64,000 bases of DNA, taken from contig JABDMH010000056.1 of assembly GCA_013001595.1 (NCBI GenBank), positions 230,138 through 294,137 of the forward strand, read 5' to 3'. The notes beneath the pieces were generated by a model. That model did not search any database. It was not told the origin of the DNA and saw only the letters and a program-made list of their open reading frames with translations. This stretch comes from Saprospiraceae bacterium (GTDB taxonomy: Bacteria > Bacteroidota > Bacteroidia > Chitinophagales > Saprospiraceae). This document shows positions 26,431 through 34,950 of the stretch, in pieces; position 1 is the first letter of the stretch, and the number at the start of each line of letters is the position of its first letter. The translations under genes were made by a program, and so were the position numbers.

Positions 26431-27645
26431 TCAACTTAACATCCTACCTAGCTTTCTGGCGTTGTTTGGGGCACTGGTGAATTTGCCTGTGTTCATACTA
26501 AAATAGCCATCATATGTCTCTATGGGTGCTTCACTCCTTAGGTGTAATCCACTCTCTTTTTGATCTATGTCTTTTTCTCCGCGCGCCACTACCGTTCCTG
26601 CAAGGACCTTGCTGATTTCGTAAGTACAGTCGGGAGCGATGCGCTTTAGTGCCAGCAAGGAAGTATTCTTTATGGTATCAAGCTCGATGCTTTGATAGCT
26701 GCCTTTGAGTATATCTTCCCAATGTTGAGGTATTTCAATATTTGCAGTAAGTCCTATTCTGCATGTCGGATACCAACTGAAATAATCGTATCCCGATTTA
26801 GGAAAACGCACAAAATCGCCAAAGGGGCCATGTACAATCACAAAAGATGGCAAAGGTGGTCCAGCTGTTTGTCTGCCAATAAAACCAAGTTTGAGTCGGA
26901 CAGACCATTGATGCGCATCGCCAACATCAAGCATTCGATCAATCTGTTGCTTCCTTTCCCAGGTAGCATTGATCACAATATCTGAGCTAAGTGCTACAAC
27001 TTGGTAGTCTTTTCTTGAAGCGCATGTTTTAAAGCCACCATCATATCTGATACATTCTCGGACTTCATGCCCCAACCACAATCGGATGTTAGATTTACTT
27101 ATAATATTATTTTTCAAGATCTCTTTGATAGAGATCGGATCGATGGCTTTCTCACATGAGATAAAACACTCCTGGAATCGTTCAGGATTAAACACGGCGG
27201 GCATAGGGATTTTCTGATAGTAGAACTCAGGCCTTTCTGCCAAGTAGTGAAGCGAGGGTTTTTTTAAAACATCTGCAAAGATGTCTTGGAAACGCATGTA
27301 CTTTTCCTCTAGCTTGTCAGCAGACCATAATGAATCTCGGTCAACCAGATAATGAAATGCTGTTGACTGCATGGCTGACCAATCAATCGTTTGCTCAGTT
27401 AGTTTCTCCAGAATGGGTGCAAAATACAATGCATCCTCAATCATTCGATGAGGAGTTTTTTGAGACGGATCGAGGGCATAGATCATTCCGGTATGGACCT
27501 TACCCTCTTGACTTATGCTGGCACGGGAAAAAATATCCAATTCCTTTTCGATTAGATTGACGCTATACCCTAATCGTGCCAATTCGAGCGCAACCGTACA
27601 ACCTTGAATGCCGGCGCCAATTACGGTTGCAGTTAATTTACCCAT
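26431..27645 (-). CDS. DAO-type FAD-dependent oxidoreductase
   Basis: A 404-residue flavoprotein with the dinucleotide motif VIGAGIQGCTVALELARLG at residues 8-26 and acidic residues (LIEKE) at the end of strand 2, the arrangement of D-amino acid oxidase-like enzymes. SQEGKVHTGMIY and the C-terminal NTGKFTSAPNNARKLG resemble FAD-contacting loops. There is no signal peptide. It overlaps the glycosyltransferase gene upstream by 8 bases, so the two are co-translated and may act in one glycan or small-molecule pathway. The substrate is not evident. Confidence 0.75.
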   Translation of the reverse strand: MGKLTATVIGAGIQGCTVALELARLGYSVNLIEKELDIFSRASISQEGKVHTGMIYALDPSQKTPHRMIEDALYFAPILEKLTEQTIDWSAMQSTAFHYLVDRDSLWSADKLEEKYMRFQDIFADVLKKPSLHYLAERPEFYYQKIPMPAVFNPERFQECFISCEKAIDPISIKEILKNNIISKSNIRLWLGHEVRECIRYDGGFKTCASRKDYQVVALSSDIVINATWERKQQIDRMLDVGDAHQWSVRLKLGFIGRQTAGPPLPSFVIVHGPFGDFVRFPKSGYDYFSWYPTCRIGLTANIEIPQHWEDILKGSYQSIELDTIKNTSLLALKRIAPDCTYEISKVLAGTVVARGEKDIDQKESGLHLRSEAPIETYDGYFSMNTGKFTSAPNNARKLGRMLS

Positions 27646-28528
27646 CCTTGCCAGATATATTTGTAATTAATCTGGGCACCATCTCATTATAATTTAGGTG
27701 ATCTTGTAGTTCTGACTTTCGCCACAAGGGGGCTTTCCTTTGCAGTAGTCGATTTATAATGGCTTGCGATATTTCTGTGCGATGCGAATGCAATTGGCCA
27801 TCTTTCATCAGGATGTGAAGACATTTTGCACAATGATAGGCCCATGCTGCCAGGTTCTTTTGGGTGTCCCATTGCTGCCATTTATGGTGGTATGATGTGT
27901 CCAAGTATCTTTTACTATATAATATTTTGGGATGCCGGATTAACTTTCCGTGAAGCGCTAATTTTAATCCCCAAATTGTATCTTGAGAAAAATCGTCGAA
28001 TTTATTTGATGAACAATAAATATCATCACCCACTTTTTCACGATCTACTATGCCACGAAATACGACACAATTGTAATGATGATTCAGATAATCCAGGATG
28101 CGCTCTAATTTTGATCCACTAACAGACGGTTGTTTGATGGTTGCCTCCTTCCCGTCGCCAAACTGAACAATATCAGAATAAACTGCTGCGATTTCTTGGT
28201 CATTTTTTATGATGGGTAACAGTTTATCTATGTAAGTTGGATGTATAATATCGTCATGGGGCATGATGCAGACATACCTGGATGTTGACTTGCTTATGAC
28301 GTAATTCACGTTTCTTGCCCAACCCAAACGCCTTTGCTGTCGATGGATGGTAAAGCGCTTATCTACAAGCGAAGAAGAAAGTTTATGATAGGTATCATCA
28401 TTCGAAAGATCTACCGAGACAATGCAGTGAAAATTTCGATAGGTTTGATTACATACCGAATCTATTGTTTCTAGGATGAAGGGCGATGCATTATAGGCAG
28501 GAATACACAGTGTAATATCTGAGGTCAT
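27638..28528 (-). CDS. family 2 glycosyltransferase
   Basis: A 296-residue GT-A enzyme. The start at 28528 (MTSDITLCIPAYNASPFI) places the nucleotide-sugar binding strand at the N-terminus; an upstream ATG at 28567 would add 13 residues. Family features are CIPAYNAS, SVDLSNDDTY, GWARNVNYVISKSTSRYVCIMPHDD with the metal-binding HDD, and DIVQFG. It likely adds a sugar to a surface glycan. It overlaps the FAD oxidoreductase downstream by 8 bases. The acceptor is unknown. Confidence 0.85.
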   Translation of the reverse strand: MTSDITLCIPAYNASPFILETIDSVCNQTYRNFHCIVSVDLSNDDTYHKLSSSLVDKRFTIHRQQRRLGWARNVNYVISKSTSRYVCIMPHDDIIHPTYIDKLLPIIKNDQEIAAVYSDIVQFGDGKEATIKQPSVSGSKLERILDYLNHHYNCVVFRGIVDREKVGDDIYCSSNKFDDFSQDTIWGLKLALHGKLIRHPKILYSKRYLDTSYHHKWQQWDTQKNLAAWAYHCAKCLHILMKDGQLHSHRTEISQAIINRLLQRKAPLWRKSELQDHLNYNEMVPRLITNISGKDG

Positions 28529-28876
28529 ATTGAAAGGGGACCAGAAATTTGGAAAAACCAGGGGCATGAATGCGTTTCTTTGCGGGGCGAAAATATCATT
28601 TTAGGATTGAAATACCGCTGTTCAGTTCGCAAGAATCGAGATTAGTCTGCCATCCTTTTCGTGGTGGTTAGGTATGAGGTGTAAGGAAGTGTCAAACTTT
28701 CGAGTTACCCTTATTTAGATATTTTCACTTTATTTCGCCTGATCCACAAATACTGAGTTTCAATACAGCATTCGATTGAGCACCAAGGCTGTTTATCGTA
28801 AAAAGGAATGGTAAAAAAGTTGATTTGAGAATTGTTTTTGTTTGCACTTTGAGTTTTGTTTTAATCTTTGCGAAAG
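28529..28876. other. 348-bp intergenic region
   Basis: Lies between the stop of the propeller lipoprotein gene and the glycosyltransferase start. It contains the phosphoesterase tail remnant at 28711-28766. The rest, including T-rich 28810-28860, shows nothing else I can name; it should hold the promoter of the glycosyltransferase/oxidoreductase pair. Confidence 0.4.
28711..28766 (-). pseudogene. 3' remnant of an SbcD-like phosphoesterase paralogue
   Basis: On the minus strand this reads IETQYLWIRRNKVKISK then TAA. The intact gene at 31302-32318 ends IETQHLWIRRDKVKYS. Over the 39 bases shared, 33 are identical. No homologous coding sequence continues upstream, so this is the last few codons of a lost second copy or a recombination scar. 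Confidence 0.65.
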
Positions 28877-31036
28877 TTATTTCAACCCCAAATTCTCGTA
28901 TAGGATTATATTATTGGTAGCGCTACCAGCTGCTACTATGTCGAGCAAACCATCTTGATTGAAGTCTAGTAGACAAAGGCCAGCAGCCGATATGCCGCCT
29001 TTGTCCAGGTCGAACCGTTGCCACTTTGATGACGATGGATCGAATTGGTAGATGTAGAGATTGTATCCTGCTCCACGGTGGCCGGCAACGATTTCATCGG
29101 TTCCATCCAAGTTTAGATCTGCACAAAGGAGGGCATGGCCATCATGAAAAGTTGTGTCGATCACGTGCCTGCTCCACAGCTCTCCTTCAGATTCGGGATA
29201 ATAGACTACGACTTTATTGCCGTGCCATGGTTCGATGGTTGCAACGAAGGGTCGATGGCCATCAGCAAGGAAGCCCAACCCTACTTCGCTCGATCCCTGC
29301 TTGGGGCGAGGTGCTACCTCACCTTCACCCAGCTGAACTCTATTCCAAGATGCGGCATCGTTGGGTGAAGATTTGAATAACTGAACACCTTCGAAGCTGG
29401 CTGTTAACCCATCCCAGGCAAGATCGTTGTCCCACCTTACCATTTGCAAACCATGAGCCATATGAAGAGCTGTATCGATAAGTTGCTTAGTCCAGGGATC
29501 AGCAGTAGGATTGGGAGGTAACCTGTAATACATAAATTCAACTCCTACAGAGTATTCTGGACTTTCCGAATGTATGCCGATAATCGGTAGGTTAATCAGT
29601 TCCTGCTTATTATCTGCATCGACATCAGCCCACCTTATTCTGTGGGAGGTCGGAAAAGAGTCGATATAATGTAACTTCCAGGAGGTCCCCGCTTCCTGGT
29701 TTTCCAACCAATATAGGTATCCCCCTTTGCTAGAATTTTGGAGATCGAAACGGCAAGCAAGTGCCATATCGATATCGCCATCGGCATCAATGTCTTGAGG
29801 TGCCAGGTCGATATTTTTACTCGTTTGGTTGCTGATCAAATGCTTCTTCCAGGTGGGATTTTCATACCAATAGATCTCCGGATGCAAACTTGAAACCGGT
29901 ATAATATCCGGTAGGCCATCGCCGTTAATGTCCGCTGCTTTTACCTGATATCCCTTGCGGAATGATGAGTCAACTACTGTACGTTGAAAAGAAGGCAGCG
30001 TGGTTACCGAAGTATTGGATTGGTGGTCTGAAATAATCTCCTTAGTCCAAAAGTCTTTAACCGGATCGGGTCTTGTGCCTTCAGGTGTTCTAAATGTCTT
30101 TACGACCTGCATGTTCTCAGTGGATACCGTGAACACCAAATTTTGCGGCTCGGCTGCAGCATAGATGTACTTGCCATCTGAGGAAATATTAAGTGAAAAT
30201 AATTTGTATCCAAGATCAAGGTGGTGAATCACTTCGAAAGTGCGGGCATCGACAAAGCCGATTCCTTCACGGGAAGAAGAGATATACAACAGGTCCTTAT
30301 TTTTCGAAAGTTTCAACCTGTTACCGCCAAGGGCAATCTGAAAAATCTCCTGCTTCTTCTCCACATCAATGACCGATGTGTAGTTACTACAAGCAACAAA
30401 AAGCATGTTTCTGGAAGGGTCGAAGTCCATGCCCTGTGGGGCTTGACCAACAGGAATCCTGGTATAGTCTCCGGTATTGACGTCGGTAATGATCAGATCG
30501 TTTGACAAAACATTAGCGACGAAAAGTTTCAGTGCTCCGGGGCCAAGTCGAATCATGTGAGGGGTGTCACCAAAGTTGTCGAATTCTTTTACGATCACCT
30601 TTTCCTTGGGATCAATCAAGAGCACCTTGTCCGGATTTTCTACACTGACCGCCATCATCCTGGTTAATGGATCCAAGCTTATACCGTGGGGCCTTTTGTA
30701 CGGTAGTACGGAAATCTCGTCAATCACCTCCATCTTGATTAGATCTATGATGGAGATGGAGTGTCCACCTTCCACCTGGTCCCTGTACCTAAGGCTACCG
30801 TTGTTGGTTACATAGGCGAATTGTTGGTTTGGGTAAAAGACCATCTCGTGAGGGAAAGTGTCTACCTTCAAGCTTTTGACCCTGACACCTTGAGGAGTGT
30901 AAAAACCCACCGAACTAGTACCCTTTTCTACGGCAACCAGTACCCTTTGCATATTTTTTGGTGAAAATGACACTTTGCAACTGGGTACTACTACCACCAG
31001 CAATGCCACGTAAAGTATCCCTGCCAATTTCATCAT
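28877..31036 (-). CDS. lipoprotein: YVTN-type propeller fused to FG-GAP/VCBS repeats
   Basis: A 719-residue lipoprotein (lipobox VVVVPSC, Cys20). Residues about 30-340 form a seven-bladed YVTN/cytochrome D1-like propeller (FPHEMVFYPNQQFAYVTNNG, RPHGISLDPLTRMMAVSVEN, APQGMDFDPSRNMLFVACSN). Residues about 370-719 are FG-GAP/VCBS blades with calcium loops (DINGDGLPDI, DIDADGDIDM, DLNLDGTDEI, DFNQDGLLDI). The second half resembles the lipoprotein at 291-1448. Probably a periplasmic or surface binding protein; no active site seen. Its promoter should lie in the 265 bases before the start. Confidence 0.8.
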   Translation of the reverse strand: MMKLAGILYVALLVVVVPSCKVSFSPKNMQRVLVAVEKGTSSVGFYTPQGVRVKSLKVDTFPHEMVFYPNQQFAYVTNNGSLRYRDQVEGGHSISIIDLIKMEVIDEISVLPYKRPHGISLDPLTRMMAVSVENPDKVLLIDPKEKVIVKEFDNFGDTPHMIRLGPGALKLFVANVLSNDLIITDVNTGDYTRIPVGQAPQGMDFDPSRNMLFVACSNYTSVIDVEKKQEIFQIALGGNRLKLSKNKDLLYISSSREGIGFVDARTFEVIHHLDLGYKLFSLNISSDGKYIYAAAEPQNLVFTVSTENMQVVKTFRTPEGTRPDPVKDFWTKEIISDHQSNTSVTTLPSFQRTVVDSSFRKGYQVKAADINGDGLPDIIPVSSLHPEIYWYENPTWKKHLISNQTSKNIDLAPQDIDADGDIDMALACRFDLQNSSKGGYLYWLENQEAGTSWKLHYIDSFPTSHRIRWADVDADNKQELINLPIIGIHSESPEYSVGVEFMYYRLPPNPTADPWTKQLIDTALHMAHGLQMVRWDNDLAWDGLTASFEGVQLFKSSPNDAASWNRVQLGEGEVAPRPKQGSSEVGLGFLADGHRPFVATIEPWHGNKVVVYYPESEGELWSRHVIDTTFHDGHALLCADLNLDGTDEIVAGHRGAGYNLYIYQFDPSSSKWQRFDLDKGGISAAGLCLLDFNQDGLLDIVAAGSATNNIILYENLGLK

Positions 31037-31301
31037 ATGCGAATTTTTTAGAAGCTAGTTACACTAAATTACACTCAGAGTTTTAATTTTTTATTTCGTT
31101 ATAAGGTAGCGAATACCATTATATCCAAATTCTTCAATGGTTGAAAAATCAATGTATAAAAATAAGTTTGCATGGAGCAAAATCAGATAAGATGGCAAAG
31201 CGTATTTCGTTGTTTGATTTGTAGATCAGCAATCAATATTTCCTGTCCTGGAAGAGAAAGACTCTTTCTCGGATGTTCGCAGCGTTGGCGTGTTATTCCG
31301 A

Positions 31302-32318
31302 TTATGAGTATTTGACTTTATCCCTCCTGATCCACAAATGTTGAGTTTCAATAATCATCTTGGCAGGCAGGTGAGGCCGAATGTGTTGGATCTTGAACTG
31401 GGCCGCGATTTGGGGAGAAGGGATGCGGATGCGTAAAACACCGTTTTCATCATATGGTGCCACTGTGATTTGCTCGATGATGGATTTCTGATCTACCATT
31501 TCTATGTCTAACTGTAAGGTATACATCGGACGGGTGGGAAGAGGTTGAAAATGATGTTGGAGCTTTTCTTGCCTGTCAATAGAGAGGATCAAATAGCCTT
31601 TGGTTTCTTTACATTCTGCGAACGATGTGCGCTCGATGGAACCGGGATAAAAAATGGGTCTGGGAGGAGAAGTCGGTGTCCATAAGATTTGGTGGGGATG
31701 AATGTGTCCAGAAAGATATGCATGAAAAGATCCAACCAGTTGAGATAATCCGATGACCTGAGGTCCGGGGCGAAAGGTGTAATTGGAAGGGCCTACCACC
31801 ACATCCTCTACAGTTTGATGCATTAACAATAGTGAAGTGCCTTCACTGCCGATTTGATCTTGAAAATTTCTTAGCAGGTGTTCAATCTCTCTCCCAATAT
31901 TTCGGACAAAGGGAAAGCCAGCGACATTGATGTCATGTCCTTTTATGTGAAAGCGGAATACCGCTGGTTCACGAAAAATATGCAGATTTCGATGTTGTAA
32001 GAATAGGCCGGTGGGCAAGGTCGATCGATCATGGTTGCCCGGTACTATGACTAGTGGTATGCCACTTTCCGCAAAGGCAAACAAGGCATCATATGCTCGG
32101 TTAACAATCTTCGGATGTACCTGTGAACGATCGAATAGATCGCCACCATGAATGACCAAATCGACTTTCTGATGCCTGGCCATATCAAGAATGTGCCGGA
32201 AGTTGCGAAAAAAGTCTGGCCCACGCCGTACGCGTTTAGATCGGTTGCCTACGGGAAAATCAAATCCCAAATGTGAATCGGCAAAGAAGAGGATATTCAC
32301 ATTGTGATTATTCACCAT
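31302..32318 (-). CDS. SbcD/Mre11-like metallophosphoesterase
   Basis: A 338-residue calcineurin-type phosphoesterase with the complete metal motifs: FADSHLG (residues 12-18), HGGDLFDRS, VPGNHDRS, MHQTVE and SGHIHPHQ. This arrangement matches DNA repair exonucleases of the SbcD/Mre11/YhaO group, which cleave DNA ends with Mn. No SbcC-like ATPase gene is adjacent. It is divergent from the CBS-domain gene (202 bases between). The final 13 codons recur in the remnant at 28711-28766. Confidence 0.85.
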   Translation of the reverse strand: MVNNHNVNILFFADSHLGFDFPVGNRSKRVRRGPDFFRNFRHILDMARHQKVDLVIHGGDLFDRSQVHPKIVNRAYDALFAFAESGIPLVIVPGNHDRSTLPTGLFLQHRNLHIFREPAVFRFHIKGHDINVAGFPFVRNIGREIEHLLRNFQDQIGSEGTSLLLMHQTVEDVVVGPSNYTFRPGPQVIGLSQLVGSFHAYLSGHIHPHQILWTPTSPPRPIFYPGSIERTSFAECKETKGYLILSIDRQEKLQHHFQPLPTRPMYTLQLDIEMVDQKSIIEQITVAPYDENGVLRIRIPSPQIAAQFKIQHIRPHLPAKMIIETQHLWIRRDKVKYS

Positions 32319-32520
32319 GACTCGAAGTTATGGTAAATTCTCAATACCAAGAGTTGGTTGGAAGCGTGCATTTTATCAGTTTTCCTTGGCGATGGTTGTT
32401 CTATAAGCTAGAGAATTTGACTACGAAAATCATATTGCCCATTGACGTAGATCATGAATCTGAGGTGATGAATATGTCACCTTGGCAGAGAAGAATTTTA
32501 AAACATTATCCAGCAGCAAT

Positions 32521-32904
32521 ATGTCCATACTGATCAAGGATTTTATGAGCACCCCTGTTACCACCTGTACCATAGATGCTGATGTCGGGAGGGTAAGAGA
32601 TATTATGAAACTGAAGGGATTTAGTGCCCTACCCGTAGTGAAAGTAGAATCGGATGTTCCAAATATAAGAGGCATTGTCACCTATCGGGATATTGCCGGT
32701 GTATATGATGATAATGTAAGTGTCAAGCAAGTAATGACAGAAAAAGTGCGTGTAGTGCAGGCAGATACGACTGCGCGGAAATCTGCTGAAATCATGCAGC
32801 AGTCAGGGATTCATCATTTGGTGGTCATCGATGATAATCGGATCATTGGCATGGCTAGTGCCGCAGACTTCGTGGGTCTCGTAGCGACACATACGCTGGT
32901 CTAG
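32521..32904 (+). CDS. two-CBS-domain protein
   Basis: A 127-residue protein made almost wholly of a CBS pair: IKDFMSTPVTTC...DADVGRVRDIMKLKGFSALPVV and VKQVMTEKVRVVQADTTARKSAEIMQQSGIHHLVVID, ending GMASAADFV. CBS pairs bind adenosine nucleotides and regulate partner proteins. The ATG at 32521 (MSILIKDFM) is used because the upstream TTG extension has no family match. The stop TAG lies inside the CTAG that borders the mobile element immediately downstream. Confidence 0.88.
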   Translation: MSILIKDFMSTPVTTCTIDADVGRVRDIMKLKGFSALPVVKVESDVPNIRGIVTYRDIAGVYDDNVSVKQVMTEKVRVVQADTTARKSAEIMQQSGIHHLVVIDDNRIIGMASAADFVGLVATHTLV

Positions 32905-33063
32905 TGCAGCGTCCGGCAAATAAACACATGCTCTAGCATGCTCTTTTGCACCAGCTCTTCATCACCGAAAGCCTCACGTAGCTGCGGCTATGCACAGTTT
33001 CGTTTCTTCGATCTGGCACAAAATAGCTGTCCTATAACAGATGCTTACCTACCGGACACTGCC
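32905..33063. repeat. 159-bp inverted-repeat element with CTAG target duplication (family 1)
   Basis: The left end is TGCAGCGTCCGGCA and the right end, read inward, GGCAGTGTCCGGTA: imperfect inverted repeats differing at three of the first 14 positions. CTAG lies directly outside both ends (32901-32904 and 33064-33067), a target duplication of the type made by some IS5-family transposases. The interior holds palindromes CATGCTCTAGCATG and CGTAGCTGCGGCTATG and no gene, so it is a non-autonomous, MITE-like element. An older copy in opposite orientation is at 10496-10626. Confidence 0.7.
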
Positions 33064-33337
33064 CTAGGAAATACGAGCCGTCAATAGTTTCAGCATAGGT
33101 AATAGGGTGAACCCAGATGGCACTGATGTCATGTTGTCAACATGAAAATCTCGCATCAATTCATGCTTTCTAAGGCACTTGAATATCCTATGAGAAGATC
33201 GGCCTGCTAAACCGAGGTTTCCAGGCAATTTGAGGTAATGTCTTCAGCTCACTTATTCCTCGCCAAGCATCTGTAGTGATCGATGGTTTTGCTATTTTAG
33301 AATCAACCACATCTTTTTAGCTAATGCGATCCATACA
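33064..33337. other. intergenic leader after the element
   Basis: Together with the element at 32905-33063 this makes a 433-bp gap between the CBS gene and the DUF1593 gene. Beyond the CTAG duplicate I see no further repeat or ORF; it should hold the promoter of the DUF1593 gene. Confidence 0.35.
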
Positions 33338-34828
33338 ATGATAAGATCCATTTACATTCTAGTTCTACTATTTACCCTTAACATTCTTTCGGCACAAACT
33401 AATCAGCATCGTCTCATCATTTTAGCAGATATGGGGAATGAACCAGATGAAGTTCAACAGATGGTGCATATGATGATGTACAGCAATGAATTTGACCTGG
33501 AGGGTTTAATTGCTGTGACAGGGGCACATTTAAATCCCCAGCAGAAAAGACCTTATCGTCAAGTGTTGCATCCAGAAATTATTTACCGGTGTGATTGATG
33601 CATATGCTGGAGTGGTTGACAACTTGAGCAAGCAGGCATCTGGTGGCCTGAAGTGGACTATTTGCATTCCATTGTGGCTTCAGGACAATGGGAATATGGT
33701 ATTGAAGGTATCGGCGAGGGTAAAAGCTCACCAGGATTGTCATTAATCATTAAGAGTTTTCTGAAGGATGATCCTAGACCTATTTATGTGGTGGTTAATG
33801 CAGGATCAAATACACTGGCGCAGGCATTGATCGATTTTGAAACTAGATATTCTGCGCAACAGCTGGATGCTGTAGTCCGTAAATTGAGGGTCTTTGAGAA
33901 TGGTGCACAGGATAATGCGGGTGCTTGGATATGCTCCAAGTATCCTGACATTCATTGGATAAGGAGTAACTACCAGACCTACTGTTATGGAGGACCGATG
34001 CCTCGAACGGCAGAAAAACTCCAGGTGAAAGGACTGAAGAAGGGACCTCTCACTTGGCATCCCTACGCATATTCCGATCTTGGACAGCATCAATGGACAT
34101 TAGAACATGTCATTGCCGGTCATGGATCTTTAGGTGCTTACTACCCTTTGCGTATGATGGGGAATCGACTGTTTTTTTTAGAAGGCGGTGGAACCATACC
34201 CTGGTTGGGATTAGTAAATCAGGGGCTCTATAGTGTTGATCATCTCAGCTGGGGTGGATGGAGTGGCAGATTTACTGCAGAGAAGGTACCCAATATTTGG
34301 TCCAGGTATGAGCGTATCCAAAAGGATGAAGAAAGTTATGGACCCTTCAATTTATATACGGAAGTGGCTGATCATTGGGTAGATCCCGTTACCGATTCGG
34401 TTTATCACAATGTTTTTGCTCCCGTCTACCGCTGGAGACAAGCCTTCTTCAATGATTTTAAATGTAGAATGGATTGGTGTGTTGCTGATTATAATAAGGC
34501 AAACCATAATCCGGTTGCAGCTGTGAATGGCGATTCAGAAGAAAAGATTCACTTTTTTCAAGTTGAGCCCGGAAAATCTATTCAACTGGACGCCGGCGCT
34601 TCTTCAGATCCTGATGGTGACCAGATTACTTTTCATTGGTGGATTTATCAAAAGGCTGGTACGTATCCAGATCCAATCGAAATTCAGGATTATTCCTCCT
34701 CTACTGTTTCTTTGCAAATTCCTAAGGACGGACTTGGTAAAGACTTACACTTGATTCTTGAAATATCTGACCACCATGTCATTGCTTCCATGTACGACTA
34801 TCGCAGGATCGTATTCCAAATTCGTTGA
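33338..34828 (+). pseudogene. DUF1593 nucleoside hydrolase-like exported protein, two frameshifts
   Basis: Signal peptide (to about LNILSAQ) followed by LIILADMGNEPDEVQQMVHMM, the metal-binding start of DUF1593 proteins, then frame 1 ends at TGA 33596. The family sequence goes on in a second frame (LFTGVIDAYAGVVDNLSKQASG, bases 33579-33643) and returns to the first frame with WPEVDYLHSIVASGQWEYG from 33644. It continues intact through PIYVVVNAGSNTLAQAL to a C-terminal Ig-like domain (DAGASSDPDGDQITFHWWIY). The apparent changes are one extra A near 33578 and one missing base near 33643; together they restore frame after about 22 codons. Decay or assembly error. The family is associated with polysaccharide loci. 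Confidence 0.8.
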
Positions 34829-34884
34829 GTGAAGTGGTATTTATCAATATGTTTTAGAGCGATTCATTTCATCTTGAGGGCGAT

Positions 34885-34910
34885 AAGGATCATAAGGAAT
34901 GATCCTTTTT
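34885..34910 (+). terminator. intrinsic terminator after the DUF1593 gene
   Basis: A perfect 9-bp stem AAGGATCAT/ATGATCCTT with a 5-base loop (AAGGA) runs into a short T tract (CCTTTTTAG). It is 56 bases after the DUF1593 stop and 40 bases before the next start. Confidence 0.6.
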
Positions 34911-34950
34911 AGCTATCATTGAAAATCCTTAAGTAGTACTGATTGAATTA

